A stretch of DNA of 64,000 nucleotides, from NCBI RefSeq assembly GCF_000169155.1, contig NZ_AAWL01000003.1:172964-236963 (forward strand). Direction: 5' to 3'. The DNA is from Thermosinus carboxydivorans Nor1. Its GTDB lineage: Bacteria; Bacillota; Negativicutes; Sporomusales; Thermosinaceae. This document shows positions 16,049 through 26,000 of this stretch, piece by piece; the first letter of the stretch is position 1; the number at the start of each line of letters is the position of its first letter. The position numbers and the translations under genes were made by a program. The notes under the pieces were generated by a model that did not search any database, was not told where the DNA came from, and was given only the letters and a program-made list of their open reading frames with translations.

Positions 16049-17086
16049 ATGCATATGGTTGATGCACTGATTTCCCCGGCGGTGGGGGGAGTGATGTGGG
16101 CGACGACAGCCGGTGTGGCGACCCATGCAGCGAAAAAACTGCAGAAGGACTTAGACGACAGCAAAGTGCCGCTGATGGGGGTATTGGGCGCTTTTGTGTT
16201 TGCCGCCCAAATGGTAAACTTTGCGATCCCGGGGACCGGGTCGAGCGGACATCTGGGCGGCGGCTTGCTGCTCGCCATCTTGCTGGGGCCGCACGCGGCG
16301 TTTTTGACCATGGCGTCAATTCTCATCATTCAGGCTCTGTTTTTCGCTGACGGTGGGCTGCTGGCTCTAGGCGCAAATATCTTCAATCTAGGGTTTTTCC
16401 CTTGTTATATTGCTTATCCGCTCATTTACAAGAAAATCGTGGGAGCAAATCCGGGCAAGGGGCGCCTTGTCGCCGGGACGATGATTGCGGCAGTCATCGG
16501 TCTCCAGCTCGGCGCCTTTGGCGTGGTCTTGGAAACCGTTTTTTCGGGGATTTCGGCACTGCCATTCGCCTCCTTTGTCCTGTTGATGCAACCGATTCAT
16601 CTGGCGATTGGTCTTGTTGAAGGACTGATAACCACCGCGGTCGTTTTATTCATTGCCAAGGAGCGGCCGGAAATTCTGCAAAAAGCGGTCCAGGCCCAGT
16701 CGCTGAACAACATCTCACTAAAACCTCTTCTAATCGCTATTTTTGCCGCGGCCGTGGTGACCGGCGGAATATTGTCCTGGTTTGCTTCCGCCGACCCGGA
16801 TGGGTTGGAGTGGTCAATCCTTAAGGCTACCGGGCAGGAAGAATTGGCGGCGCCCCAGGGGATTATTCACAGCGTCCTTGCCGAGTGGCAGCAAAAAATC
16901 GCGGTGTTTCCCGATTATAACGTAAAAGAAGCTGGTAATGCCTCTGTCAGTGCCAAGGCGGTGAGCGCCTGGCCGGCTGTTGACCTCGGCGCCTCCCTGG
17001 CGGGGGTAGCCGGCTCGGTGTTGACGCTGCTGCTGGCGGCGATGTTTGGCAAGGCGCTGCAGCTGGCGGCGGGCAGGCGGAAGTAG
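16049..17086 (+). CDS. cbiM: ECF-type Ni/Co importer component CbiM/NikM with fused PDGLE domain
   Basis: CbiM/NikM is the metal-binding membrane S-component of an energy-coupling-factor importer. The ATG at 16049 gives an N-terminus MHMVDALISPAVGG; the second-residue His is the metal ligand of this family, and AAGGAG precedes this start. About seven helices follow (FNLGFFPCYIAYPLIYKK). The C-terminal 110 residues hold FASADPDGLEWSI, the PDGLE domain that replaces the separate CbiN/NikN protein. At 345 residues it is a CbiMN or NikMN fusion. It is followed by cbiQ after 9 nt and cbiO. Sequence alone does not separate nickel from cobalt; the nearby LarA-type genes make nickel attractive. Confidence 0.92.
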   Translation: MHMVDALISPAVGGVMWATTAGVATHAAKKLQKDLDDSKVPLMGVLGAFVFAAQMVNFAIPGTGSSGHLGGGLLLAILLGPHAAFLTMASILIIQALFFADGGLLALGANIFNLGFFPCYIAYPLIYKKIVGANPGKGRLVAGTMIAAVIGLQLGAFGVVLETVFSGISALPFASFVLLMQPIHLAIGLVEGLITTAVVLFIAKERPEILQKAVQAQSLNNISLKPLLIAIFAAAVVTGGILSWFASADPDGLEWSILKATGQEELAAPQGIIHSVLAEWQQKIAVFPDYNVKEAGNASVSAKAVSAWPAVDLGASLAGVAGSVLTLLLAAMFGKALQLAAGRRK

Positions 17087-17095
17087 GAGTGCTAC

Positions 17096-17905
17096 ATGAC
17101 GAGCATTGAAAAGCGTTGGCTTGAGCTGCGGCATCTGGATGAACTGGCTGCCCAAGATTCCCTTATTCACCGGCTTCACCCTGGCGCCAAGCTGGTTACT
17201 GCTTTAGTGTTTGTCGTCACGGTTGCCTCTTTTCCTAAATACGCCATTGCCAGCCTGGCGCCAATGGTGTTTTACCCTGTCTTTGTAATGAGCCTTGGTA
17301 ACATACCGCTAATTCTGCTGCTGAAAAGGCTGCTCCTTGCCCTTCCCTTCGTGGTGTTTATCGGTATTTTCAATCCGCTCTTTGACCAAATGCCGCTTGT
17401 CCAGGCCGGGCCGCTCGTCGTGTCCGGCGGTTGGATTTCTTTTCTCTCTATTTTGCTTCGGTTTAGCCTGGCCGTGGCGGCCGTGCTACTGCTAATTGCC
17501 ACGACCGGCATCGACGCAATCTGTATGGCGCTGGCACAGCTGCGGCTGCCGCGCGTGTTTATTGTCCAGATTTTATTTGTGTATCGGTACTTATATGTAC
17601 TGACCGATGAGTTTATCCGCATGCTGCGTGCCCACAATTTACGCGCATCGGCCGATAACGGCGTAGGTTATAAGGTCTGGGGGTCGCTGCTCGGGGTATT
17701 GCTGCTGCGTACCCTTGACCGGGCCCAACGCATTTACCAGGCCATGCTGTGCCGGGGCTTTGACGGGACAATTCGCGGCCTGCGGTCGCACCCCTTGCGG
17801 CTGCGGGACCTTGTTTTTCTCGGTGCTTGGATTACCTTTTTCCTGGCTGTTCGCTTGGTGAATATTTCTTATTGGTTAGGTGTTTTGCTGACGGGAGGCA
17901 ACTGA
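17096..17905 (+). CDS. cbiQ: ECF transporter transmembrane component CbiQ/NikQ
   Basis: CbiQ is the T-component that couples the ATPase to the metal-binding CbiM protein. The 269-residue protein has LHPGAKLV near the N-terminus (usual for CbiQ), five or six hydrophobic helices, and the coupling motif MLRAHNLRASA followed later by MLCRGFDG. It starts at ATG 17096, nine nt after cbiM, and its stop codon overlaps the next start (TGATG at 17903-17907), so it is translationally coupled to cbiO. Confidence 0.93.
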   Translation: MTSIEKRWLELRHLDELAAQDSLIHRLHPGAKLVTALVFVVTVASFPKYAIASLAPMVFYPVFVMSLGNIPLILLLKRLLLALPFVVFIGIFNPLFDQMPLVQAGPLVVSGGWISFLSILLRFSLAVAAVLLLIATTGIDAICMALAQLRLPRVFIVQILFVYRYLYVLTDEFIRMLRAHNLRASADNGVGYKVWGSLLGVLLLRTLDRAQRIYQAMLCRGFDGTIRGLRSHPLRLRDLVFLGAWITFFLAVRLVNISYWLGVLLTGGN

Positions 17906-18660
17906 TGAGCCATCACATTGTGGAAGTAAAAGATCTTGAATACGTTTATCCTGATAACACGCCGGCGCTGCGCGGCATCACTTTCAAAATCGTCCACGGC
18001 GAAGCGGTCGCCATCGTTGGCGCGAATGGCGCCGGCAAGTCGACGCTCTTGTCGCACCTGGCGGGGGTGCTGGCGCCAACCAAAGGGACGGTGCGGATTG
18101 GCGATTACCCGGTAAATAAAGAGACCCTGAAGTTTATCCGCCGCAGTGTCGGTCTGGTTTTCCAAAACGCCGACGACCAGCTGTTTATGCCAACGGTATA
18201 CGATGACGTTGCCTTTGGGCCGCTAAACCTGGGACTGGAGCCTGCGGAAGTGGAAAGCCGGGTCATCGCCGCGCTTGAAACGGTTGGCGCTGTGGAACTT
18301 AAAGACCGCCCGTCCTATAAACTGTCGGGTGGCCAGAAACGGTCGGTGGCGATCGCGACCGTCTTGGCCATGCAACCTGATATCCTGGTGATGGACGAGC
18401 CAAGCGCCGGCCTCGATCCCCTGGCCAGACGGCAGCTGATTAATCTCCTCAAGTCGTTTTATCATACGAAAATTATCGCTACCCATGATTTGGATCTGGT
18501 GCTGGACCTGTGCGAGCGGACGATCGTACTGAGTGAGGGCAAGGTTATTGCCGATGGTCCTACCATGGAAGTGTTTAATGATGAGGCGTTGCTCGCGCGC
18601 AGTCAATTGGAAAAGCCGCTAAGGCTGCAAGGCTGTCCGGTCTGTGGGGAAAAAAAGTAG
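17905..18660 (+). CDS. cbiO: ECF transporter ATPase CbiO/NikO
   Basis: The 251-residue cytoplasmic ATPase powers the nickel or cobalt importer. It carries Walker A GANGAGKST, a Q-loop in VFQNADDQLFMPTVYDDVAFGP (typical of ECF ATPases), the signature LSGGQKRSVAIA, Walker B ILVMDEPSAGLD and the H-loop in IIATHDLD. The ATG at 17905 overlaps the cbiQ stop by one base and has GGGAGGC upstream; an upstream extension has no support. The C-terminus ends in GCPVCGEKK, a short Cys-x2-Cys tail that could touch metal. It is the last gene of the operon. Confidence 0.95.
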   Translation: MSHHIVEVKDLEYVYPDNTPALRGITFKIVHGEAVAIVGANGAGKSTLLSHLAGVLAPTKGTVRIGDYPVNKETLKFIRRSVGLVFQNADDQLFMPTVYDDVAFGPLNLGLEPAEVESRVIAALETVGAVELKDRPSYKLSGGQKRSVAIATVLAMQPDILVMDEPSAGLDPLARRQLINLLKSFYHTKIIATHDLDLVLDLCERTIVLSEGKVIADGPTMEVFNDEALLARSQLEKPLRLQGCPVCGEKK

Positions 18661-18694
18661 CTGCGCCGGCTGAAGGCTGCAAGCCGGCACAGCT
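18659..18694. terminator. Hairpin between cbiO and the convergent glycogen operon
   Basis: AGCTG-GCCGGCT pairs with AGCCGGC-CAGCT across a 10-nt loop. It covers the last bases of cbiO on one strand and of the GH13-GH77 gene on the other. There is no clear T run. Confidence 0.55.
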
Positions 18695-21600
18695 AGCGAC
18701 GGTATTTTGCTGCCAAGGCTGCCAACTGCTGCGCCAGGTTTCGCGTGAGCCAATCGCGCCTGAACCGCCACTGCCAATTGCCGTCGACCGTACCAGGGAT
18801 GTTCATGCGCGCACGGCTGTCCAGCGCGAAAATGTCCTGCAGGGGAACAATTACGGTGTTGGCGTTGGTGCGATAGGCAAGCTCGATAAACTGCCAGGCG
18901 ATGTCCTTGTTGCTAAGTTGGTCGCTTAGGCCCAGGCAGCGGTGGAGGTGGCTGGCAACTGACGGGGATAACGCTGCCAGCGAGCGGTACCAGCCGACAA
19001 TGGTGTCGTTGTCATGCGTTCCGGTATAGACAACGACATTTTTTTCGGTCGTACAGGCCCAGCATTTACCGTTGTCGTCGCCGTCAAAGGCAAACTGCAG
19101 CACTTTCATTCCGGGCAGGTTGTATCGTTCTTTTAAGGCTATTACTGACGGTGTGATAACGCCGAGGTCTTCGGCGATAAACGGCAGTTCGCCAAGTTCG
19201 TCGGCCAAGGCGGTAAATAGGGCATGGCCGGGACCTTTTACCCAGCGGCCGTCGCGGGCGGTGGCGGCGTCGGCCGGCACTTCCCAATAGGCCTCAAACC
19301 CGCGGAAATGGTCAAGACGGATGATATCAACCAAGGAGAGCAGGTGGCGGACACGCCGGCGCCACCAGCGGTAGCTGTCGACGGCCATGGCGTCCCAATT
19401 GTAATGTGGGTTGCCCCATAGCTGTCCATCGGCACTGAAATAATCAGGCGGTACACCAGCGACTTTGGTCGGCCGCCCCTGTGTATCAAGCGCAAAGAGC
19501 TCAGGTTGAGCCCATACATCGCTTGCATCGTGGGCGACGAACATCGGAAGGTCGCCGATCAGCATAATGCCTTTTTGGTTGGCATAATGACGAAGCAGCT
19601 TGGCTTGCTGCCAGAAAACATATTGGCCAAACTGGTGAAAGGAGATTTCTTCAGCCAGATCGCGACGGCAGCGCTCCAGCGCCTGCCTATTGCGGCGGGC
19701 AATAGGCTTTGGCCAGGTATGCCAGGCGGTCCCGCCGAATTTGGCCTTGAGGGCGGAAAACAAAGCAAAATCTTCAAGCCAAAAAGCATTGCCAGCGAGA
19801 AAGTCTTCGAAGTCAAAAGTGGGTTTGGCCGCACGAAATCTAGCGAACGCGCGGCGGAGCAGCCGGTCTTTGTTCGCAAAAGCCCAGGCAAAGTCTGGCC
19901 GGTCGTCAGCCAGCGACGGGACAGCATCAAGCTCGGCCTGGGTGATTAGTCCCTGATCGGCCAATAAATCGGGGGAGATAAGGAGCGGGTTGCCGGCAAA
20001 AACTGATGTCCCTTGATATGGCGAATATCCATAGCCGGGAGGATTAAGCGGCAGTATTTGCCACAGTTTTTGTCCTGCATCGGCTAAGAAATCGACAAAT
20101 TGGTGGGCTGTCGGTCCCAGGTCGCCAATGCCGTAGCGGGACGGCAAGGACGTTATGTGCAGCAGGACGCCGCAGCCCCGTTCAAACGGTGCGGCCAGAT
20201 CGGACAAGAGCAGTTTGCCAGAAAGCGGCGGCAGATGGATGGTTGTTGCCCCGTGTGTGAGCGGAAGGTCTTGTTCGCCAGCCAAAACGTCAACAAGCGT
20301 GCTGGCCGATGTCCACTGGCCGGCGGGGAGCGTTACGTCAGCAGGTGCTGATAAACTGCGGTTGATGAGCACGATAGCTGTGTTGTCGCGTGCCGGCCGG
20401 CCGAATATATCGCACCCACCGGTGATGCGGCGGACAAAACCATATACATCGTCGTTGCCGGTAGCAAGTGGCAGCCACTCGCCACTCTGCAGCACGGCAT
20501 GACGCCGGCGCAGATTAATAAGTTTTTGGTGCCAGGCAAGCAGTTCACCATCTTCGCGGCCCCATGGAAAGGGGCCGCGATTGAAGGGATCAGCATAGCC
20601 CTCAACCCCTGCCTCATCACCGTAATAAACCGACGGTATGCCAGGAAAAGTCATTTGCCAGAGCACCGCCAGCTTGAGGCGGCTGATGCCTAACCGCCGC
20701 TTGTCTGCCGGCAGGCGGTATTTAGCCTGGGCAGCGGCGGACATTGCTTCTGGCGGCGGCGCTTCCCCAAGAACGGTGAGGATGCGCGGAGTATCATGAC
20801 TGCCGAGCAAGTTCATGGCTGCATAAAAATGTTCGGGAGGATAGTTTTCCCATAAACTGGCTAGCTGCTGCTGCGCCTGCGCGGCGGTAAAATGTCCGAG
20901 CAAAAAACCGATTACTGCTGCGCGAAAAGGATAGTTCATGACCGAATCCAATTCGTCGCCGCTCAAATAGGCGCGCAGGGCGCCGTAACTTATCTTGCGC
21001 GAAGCGTCCTCCCACACTTCGCCAATAATTACCGCGTCGGCATCGACCGCTTTAACCGCCTGGCGCAGCTGTCTGATAAACTCATCCGGCAGCTCATCGG
21101 CAACATCTAGCCGCCAGCCTTTGGCGCCCAGTTTCAGCCAGTATTTGACGACGCTGTCGTCGCCGGTTACCATGAAGTCGAGGTAGGACGGCTCAAGCTC
21201 GTTGACGTTAGGAAGAGTATCAATGCCCCACCAGCACTCATAGTCGTCGGGATGCCGGCGAAAGCGGTACCACCGAAAATACGGCGAAGCAGGGGATTGG
21301 TAGGCGCCTACGCCGGGATAAGTACCATTTTTATTGAAATAAACGCTGTCGCTGCCAGTGTGGCTGAATACGCCGTCAAGTACGATCGCCATGCCGTGGG
21401 CGCGGGCGGCCTGGCACAGCTTGGCGAACAGGTCATTGTCGCCAAGCATGCTGTCAATCTGACGGTAATCGGCAACATCGTAGCGGTGGTTGCTCGGCGA
21501 AGCAAACACTGGATTAAGGTACAGCACAGTTACGCCAAGTTCTGCCAGATAGGGCAGCTTTTTTATTATTCCCAGCAGGTTACCGCCAAAAAAATCATAG

Positions 21601-22160
21601 GCAACGATGTGTCCGCTGCCAACGTCGCGAATGTAGAACGGCGTGTTGTCCCAATGCGCATGGATAAGGCTGCCCGGTTTGGCGCCGGTCACGCGGCCGT
21701 CTGCATTACCGTTATAAAACCGATCAGGAAAAATTTGATAGATAATGCCGTGTTTGAACCAGGCAGGAACAGAAAAGTCGCGGCGGTAAACCGTGATCTG
21801 AAAAGACGGCGGCAGCACGTCGTATTGGCGGCCGATGCCGCCCAGCGCAGCGGCATTGTCGCCGTAGTAATAGATGCGGCTGGGTGAAGCGAGCCGGAAG
21901 CAATACCAGATAATACCAGGCGAGGAAGGGGTGGTAATGCTGGTTTCATAGATCAGCCATCCATTGCGCGTTCCGGCAGGCGCCATGGGGATAAGCTCCT
22001 CGCCACCGTGGTCGCGCCACAGCCGCAAGACCACTTCGTCCGGCTGGTCGGCGGGCGAAACAGCCAGGCGAAGGGTGACGCACGTTTGGCAGCTTACCGC
22101 GCCGCGCGGACTGCGGAAAAAAGGATCGCGCGAATCGTGCAGCACCGCTTCGCTGCTCAT
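18693..22160 (-). CDS. GH13 alpha-amylase/debranching enzyme fused to GH77 4-alpha-glucanotransferase (MalQ)
   Basis: The 1155-residue protein joins two glucan enzymes. Residues about 20-115 look like an N-terminal starch-binding beta domain. Residues 120-630 are a GH13 barrel of the neopullulanase/cyclomaltodextrinase kind (IYQIFPDRFYNG, VVLDGVFSHTG, GWRLDVADEL with the nucleophile Asp, IIGEVWED, LLGSHDTPR). From about 640, GVLLHITSLPSRYGIGDLG begins a complete GH77 amylomaltase domain (DLPMFVAHDASDVWA, IIRLDHFRGFEAYW, IAEDLGVITP). The start ATG at 22160 shares ATGA with the glgA stop and follows GGGAGG. It closes the glycogen operon, so it should trim and rearrange branches released by glycogen phosphorylase. 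Confidence 0.93.
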   Translation of the reverse strand: MSSEAVLHDSRDPFFRSPRGAVSCQTCVTLRLAVSPADQPDEVVLRLWRDHGGEELIPMAPAGTRNGWLIYETSITTPSSPGIIWYCFRLASPSRIYYYGDNAAALGGIGRQYDVLPPSFQITVYRRDFSVPAWFKHGIIYQIFPDRFYNGNADGRVTGAKPGSLIHAHWDNTPFYIRDVGSGHIVAYDFFGGNLLGIIKKLPYLAELGVTVLYLNPVFASPSNHRYDVADYRQIDSMLGDNDLFAKLCQAARAHGMAIVLDGVFSHTGSDSVYFNKNGTYPGVGAYQSPASPYFRWYRFRRHPDDYECWWGIDTLPNVNELEPSYLDFMVTGDDSVVKYWLKLGAKGWRLDVADELPDEFIRQLRQAVKAVDADAVIIGEVWEDASRKISYGALRAYLSGDELDSVMNYPFRAAVIGFLLGHFTAAQAQQQLASLWENYPPEHFYAAMNLLGSHDTPRILTVLGEAPPPEAMSAAAQAKYRLPADKRRLGISRLKLAVLWQMTFPGIPSVYYGDEAGVEGYADPFNRGPFPWGREDGELLAWHQKLINLRRRHAVLQSGEWLPLATGNDDVYGFVRRITGGCDIFGRPARDNTAIVLINRSLSAPADVTLPAGQWTSASTLVDVLAGEQDLPLTHGATTIHLPPLSGKLLLSDLAAPFERGCGVLLHITSLPSRYGIGDLGPTAHQFVDFLADAGQKLWQILPLNPPGYGYSPYQGTSVFAGNPLLISPDLLADQGLITQAELDAVPSLADDRPDFAWAFANKDRLLRRAFARFRAAKPTFDFEDFLAGNAFWLEDFALFSALKAKFGGTAWHTWPKPIARRNRQALERCRRDLAEEISFHQFGQYVFWQQAKLLRHYANQKGIMLIGDLPMFVAHDASDVWAQPELFALDTQGRPTKVAGVPPDYFSADGQLWGNPHYNWDAMAVDSYRWWRRRVRHLLSLVDIIRLDHFRGFEAYWEVPADAATARDGRWVKGPGHALFTALADELGELPFIAEDLGVITPSVIALKERYNLPGMKVLQFAFDGDDNGKCWACTTEKNVVVYTGTHDNDTIVGWYRSLAALSPSVASHLHRCLGLSDQLSNKDIAWQFIELAYRTNANTVIVPLQDIFALDSRARMNIPGTVDGNWQWRFRRDWLTRNLAQQLAALAAKYRR

Positions 22161-23599
22161 AGCTGGCCTCCCGCGCAAACTTGCAGGTAAAGCTCGGTAT
22201 ACCGGCGAGCGGAAGCATCCCAGCTATAGTCGCGCTGCATGGCCGCTCGGACAAGTTTGGTCCACACTTGTTTATTCTGGTAGAAATTAAGGGCGCGGCG
22301 GATGGTATAGAGCATGTCATGGGCGTTGTAATTGGTAAAACTAAAGCCCCAGCCTTCACCGGTATATTCATTGTACGGCTGAACCGTGTCTTTCAGACCG
22401 CCTGTTTCACGCACCAGCGGCAGGCAGCCATAGCGCATCGCAATAAGCTGACTGATGCCGCAAGGCTCAACAAGCGACGGCATGAGCAACAAGTCGGCGG
22501 CAGCATAAATCTGGCGGGCTAAAATATCATCAAAGCCGATGTGGGCGGCTGCTTTGCCCGGATAGCGCCAGGCGGCCTGGCTAAACAAATGTTCGTACTG
22601 CGTATCGCCTGTGCCAAGGACGACAAGCTGTATGTCCATGGCCATTAGTTCGTCAAGCACGGCGCCAAGCAGATCAAAACCCTTGGCGGCGACCAAGCGG
22701 GAAACGATAGCCACTAGCGGCACGTCGCCACGCACCGGCAAGCCAAGCATTTGCTGCAGGCGAACCTTGTTTTCGCGTTTTAACTCTGGCGTTGCATCGG
22801 TGTAGTTAACAGCAAGACTTTTATCAGTAGCCGGGTTGTACTCATCATAGTCGATGCCGTTAATGATGCCAACAAATTTGTCGCGGCGGCGCCGAATAAC
22901 GCCGTATAATCCTTCGCCAAAGAACGGATACTGGACTTCTTCGGCATAAGTAGGGCTTACGGTGGTAAGATAGTCGGCATAGCATAACCCGCCTTTCATA
23001 AAATTTACCTTATCATAATATTCCACGCCGTCTATGGTGAAATGCTCCCACCCAAGGTTCAATAAGTCGGCAAGGATTTCTTTCGGGAAGATGCCCTGAT
23101 AGGTTAAGTTATGGACGGTGAAAATGGTGCGCGTGTTTTTGAGCATAGTATCATGCCGGTATTGCGTCAGCATAGGCGCGACCATGCCGGTATGCCAGTC
23201 GTTGAGGTGGATTATGTCGGGCGCAAAGCCGAGGTAAGGCACGCTGGTCAGAACCGCCCGGCAAAAGAAAGCGAAGCGTTCGGCCTCGTCATAATAGCCG
23301 TACAGCGAGGGGCGTTTAAAATAGTATTCGTTATCAAGTAAATACACAGGCAATCCGCCGTAATCCAGCGTTTCCAGACCGCAGTACTGGCGGCGCCAGC
23401 CCACATTGACAGTGAAGCTCACCTGGTGGTTGAGCTGGCAGCGGCACGATGCCGGCAAAGCGGCGTATTTGGGCAGCATAAGCCGGACATCGATGCCGAG
23501 GCGTCTTAGCGCTTTGGGGAGCGATCCGGCGACGTCGCCCAGACCGCCGGACTTGGCAAACGGGGCGGCTTCAGAAGCCACAAACAACACCTTGAGCAT
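22157..23599 (-). CDS. glgA: Glycogen synthase GlgA (ADP-glucose, GT5)
   Basis: GlgA elongates alpha-1,4-glucan from ADP-glucose in the cytoplasm. The 480-residue product begins MLKVLFVASEAAPFAKSGGL, where the KSGGL donor-binding motif belongs near the N-terminus. It has HNLTYQGIFP, the second-domain nucleotide site (SRLVAAKGFDLL), and the C-terminal motif PSLVEPCGISQLIAMRYGC with TGGLKDTV. The ATG at 23599 is supported by AAGGAG about 13 nt upstream, and the family starts here; upstream codons are leader. It follows glgD after 2 nt and overlaps the next gene by 4 nt. Confidence 0.97.
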   Translation of the reverse strand: MLKVLFVASEAAPFAKSGGLGDVAGSLPKALRRLGIDVRLMLPKYAALPASCRCQLNHQVSFTVNVGWRRQYCGLETLDYGGLPVYLLDNEYYFKRPSLYGYYDEAERFAFFCRAVLTSVPYLGFAPDIIHLNDWHTGMVAPMLTQYRHDTMLKNTRTIFTVHNLTYQGIFPKEILADLLNLGWEHFTIDGVEYYDKVNFMKGGLCYADYLTTVSPTYAEEVQYPFFGEGLYGVIRRRRDKFVGIINGIDYDEYNPATDKSLAVNYTDATPELKRENKVRLQQMLGLPVRGDVPLVAIVSRLVAAKGFDLLGAVLDELMAMDIQLVVLGTGDTQYEHLFSQAAWRYPGKAAAHIGFDDILARQIYAAADLLLMPSLVEPCGISQLIAMRYGCLPLVRETGGLKDTVQPYNEYTGEGWGFSFTNYNAHDMLYTIRRALNFYQNKQVWTKLVRAAMQRDYSWDASARRYTELYLQVCAGGQL

Positions 23600-23601
23600 G
23601 A

Positions 23602-24714
23602 CTAAACAGTCACTCCTTTCTTGATCACCAGCGGATAACAAGGTTCGCCTTTTAGCAGCTTGCCGGCGGTGATGTGCACGTCTTTGTCGCAGATGACGTT
23701 TTCCAGTACGGCGCCTGGTTCGATAACGCAGCGCTGCATGATGACGCTGCGGCTGACGGCAGCGCCGGCGCCGATTTTTACGTTGCGGAATAAAACGCTG
23801 CTTTCAACGCGGCCGGCAATAAGGCAGCCGCTGGCGACCAGCGAATTGCGGACAAGGGCACCGTTTATGTACTTAGTCGGCGGTTCATCCTTAGATTTGG
23901 TATGTATGGCGCCGGAAGCGAAAAACAATTCGTGCCAGATAGCGGGATCAAGCAGCGCCAGATTGTGGTCAAGATAGCTCGCGATGCCGCTGATGTGCGC
24001 GACATGGCCCAAGAAGCGGTAGGCATACGCCTTAAGGCGGGGCAGCTTTTGAATAATGCCATGGTGGAAAAAACAGTAATCGCCGCGGGCGGAGCCGGCA
24101 GTCACCAAGTCGATAAGTACGTCTTTCGTCAAAATGAACATGTTCAGCGGGATGTTGATCCGCTTGCCGCTGCTAGAAGTGGCCAGCGCAACATCTTTTA
24201 CGCGTCCGTCGGCGTCAATGGTCAGTTCGTAAGTAGTATCAGCGCAGTCTTTTGGGCGCGGTTGTTCGCAGTAAACGATGGTAAGATCGGCGCTATGGGC
24301 GCGATGAACGGCAAGTGCCTCGCGCAAGTCGATGTTGCATACTGTCGCCGTGCCGGAAACGGCGACATAAGGCTCATGGCTGCGGCGGATAAACTCCAGA
24401 TTAGCAAAAAAATTGCCAAGGTCGCCGCGATCGTCCGCATGGTCAGACGGCGGCAGCATAATCAGGCCGCCGTGCTTGCGCGCAAGGTCCCAGTCTTTGC
24501 CTGACCGCAGGTGGTCAAACAACGAGCGGTATTTTTGTTTAAAGAGAATGCCAACATTGCGGATGCCGGAGTTGACCATGTTCGACAGCGCAAAATCAAT
24601 CAGGCGGTAGCGGCCGCCGAACGGCACGGCGGCCAGCGGACGGTGCCCGGTCAGTTCGGCCAGCGCTTTTTCTTCTGGCTCATGGAGATTAATGAGTCCG
24701 ACCATGTCTGCCAT
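23602..24714 (-). CDS. glgD: Glucose-1-phosphate adenylyltransferase regulatory subunit GlgD
   Basis: GlgD is the second subunit of the Firmicutes ADP-glucose pyrophosphorylase and pairs with GlgC. The 370-residue protein has the nucleotidyltransferase fold (PFGGRYRLIDFALSNMVNSGI) but its N-terminal nucleotide loop reads LHEPEEKALAELT rather than the GGxGxRL of GlgC, as expected for the regulatory subunit. The C-terminal part is a left-handed beta-helix (VKIGAGAAVSRSVIMQRC). It lies 2 nt after glgC and just before glgA, all in one operon. Confidence 0.96.
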   Translation of the reverse strand: MADMVGLINLHEPEEKALAELTGHRPLAAVPFGGRYRLIDFALSNMVNSGIRNVGILFKQKYRSLFDHLRSGKDWDLARKHGGLIMLPPSDHADDRGDLGNFFANLEFIRRSHEPYVAVSGTATVCNIDLREALAVHRAHSADLTIVYCEQPRPKDCADTTYELTIDADGRVKDVALATSSSGKRINIPLNMFILTKDVLIDLVTAGSARGDYCFFHHGIIQKLPRLKAYAYRFLGHVAHISGIASYLDHNLALLDPAIWHELFFASGAIHTKSKDEPPTKYINGALVRNSLVASGCLIAGRVESSVLFRNVKIGAGAAVSRSVIMQRCVIEPGAVLENVICDKDVHITAGKLLKGEPCYPLVIKKGVTV

Positions 24715-24716
24715 TG

Positions 24717-25886
24717 TTATCCCTCCGTTTCCCGTGAGGCGGCAATCATTTCCAGACCACGCGCCACCGCTAGATTTTCTGCTACGACGGCAACCGTGCG
24801 GCCGTCGCCGATGATCATGTCTTGACCGACAATCGCTTTGCGGCCGATGATGGCCTTAGTAATGACGGCGCCTGCTTCAATTTTGACGTTCGGCATGATT
24901 ACCGCCTGGCTGACTTTGGCGCCGGGCGCGATATATACGTCAGGAAAGATAACCGATTGCTCCACTTCGCCAAAGATTTGGCAGCCGTCGCCAATGATTG
25001 AGCGGCTGACGCGGGCGCCCGGCCCTAGATAATGCGGCGGGCGGACAGAAGTTTTGGCGTAAATGCGCCAAGCAGGGTCATAAAGATCAAGCGCCGGCCG
25101 GTCGGTCAGCAGGTCCATGTGGGCTTCCCACAGGCTTTCCACCGTACCGACGTCTTTCCAGTAGCCGTGAAAATGATAAGCAAACATACGCCGACCGTCG
25201 CCAAGCATTTTCGGGATGACGTCTTTGCCGAAATCATGGCTGGAAGTATTGTCGTGCGCATCGAGGTCAAGGTGTTTTTTTAGCACGGCGGCATTAAACA
25301 CGTATATGCCCATAGATGCCAGGTTACTGTCTGGCCGGGCGGGTTTTTCGCTGAAAGCGGTGATGCGGCCGTCAGCTGCCGTGGTCATGATGCCAAACCG
25401 GCTGGCTTCGTGCCAGGGCACCGTAAGTACCGAGATGGTCGCTTCTGCTTCTTTTTGCAGGTGGTAGGCGATAAGGTCGGCGTAATTCATTTTGTAGATA
25501 TGGTCGCCGGATAATACCAGGACAAGGTAGGGGTCAAAGTGCTCGATAAAATTCCAATTTTGGTAGATGGCGTCAGCGGTGCCTTTATACCACTCGCCGC
25601 CGCTTTCCTGGTAATATGGCGGCAGGATAAATACTCCTCCGTCCATGCGGTCTAAGTCCCAGGCGCTGCCAATGCCGATGTAGCTGTGCAGCGCCAATGG
25701 CTTATACTGAGTGAGCACGCCGACGACCTTGATACCGGAGTTGGCACAATTGCTGAGCGTAAAGTCAATAATGCGGTATTTGCCGCCGAACGGGACGGCA
25801 GGTTTGGCGAGATGGCGGGTGAGCACGCCCAGGCGGCTGCCTTGGCCGCCGGCTAGCAGCATGGCGACGCAGTTTATACGGCGCAT
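24717..25886 (-). CDS. glgC: Glucose-1-phosphate adenylyltransferase GlgC
   Basis: GlgC makes ADP-glucose from ATP and glucose-1-phosphate, the committed step of glycogen synthesis. The 389-residue product begins [19 protein letters not shown], with the catalytic loop [23 protein letters not shown], the sugar site [11 protein letters not shown] and the DHIYKM motif. The C-terminal domain is a beta-helix. The ATG at 25886 is chosen over upstream in-frame codons because GGAGGTG lies 7 nt before it and the family starts there. The 107-nt gap to glgB contains one copy of a palindromic repeat. Confidence 0.97.
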   Translation of the reverse strand: MRRINCVAMLLAGGQGSRLGVLTRHLAKPAVPFGGKYRIIDFTLSNCANSGIKVVGVLTQYKPLALHSYIGIGSAWDLDRMDGGVFILPPYYQESGGEWYKGTADAIYQNWNFIEHFDPYLVLVLSGDHIYKMNYADLIAYHLQKEAEATISVLTVPWHEASRFGIMTTAADGRITAFSEKPARPDSNLASMGIYVFNAAVLKKHLDLDAHDNTSSHDFGKDVIPKMLGDGRRMFAYHFHGYWKDVGTVESLWEAHMDLLTDRPALDLYDPAWRIYAKTSVRPPHYLGPGARVSRSIIGDGCQIFGEVEQSVIFPDVYIAPGAKVSQAVIMPNVKIEAGAVITKAIIGRKAIVGQDMIIGDGRTVAVVAENLAVARGLEMIAASRETEG

Positions 25887-25962
25887 GGATTCACACCTCC
25901 CGTTATTGTGGGCTACCTGAGGAAAGTGGTGAGCGGAAAGTGGAGGACTAATGTTTTCCAGT

Positions 25963-26000
25963 GCTTGTGGCGCCAATTTATTGACATGAATATCTATGCG
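25963..26000. repeat. Palindromic repeat, module A copy at the glgB-glgC junction
   Basis: TTGTGGCGCCAATTTATTG and the following ACATGAATATC match the copies at 35764 and, more loosely, those at 4042, 31595 and 39855. It lies at the glgB stop codon (25994-25996) and in the gap before glgC, so it is inside the operon transcript and could act as a processing or stability stem. Confidence 0.7.

Noticed and set aside
21252..21887. A 211-codon plus-strand frame inside the GH13-GH77 gene
   Set aside because: It lies opposite the catalytic barrel of a well-supported enzyme and has a low-complexity Ala/Val/Arg composition.
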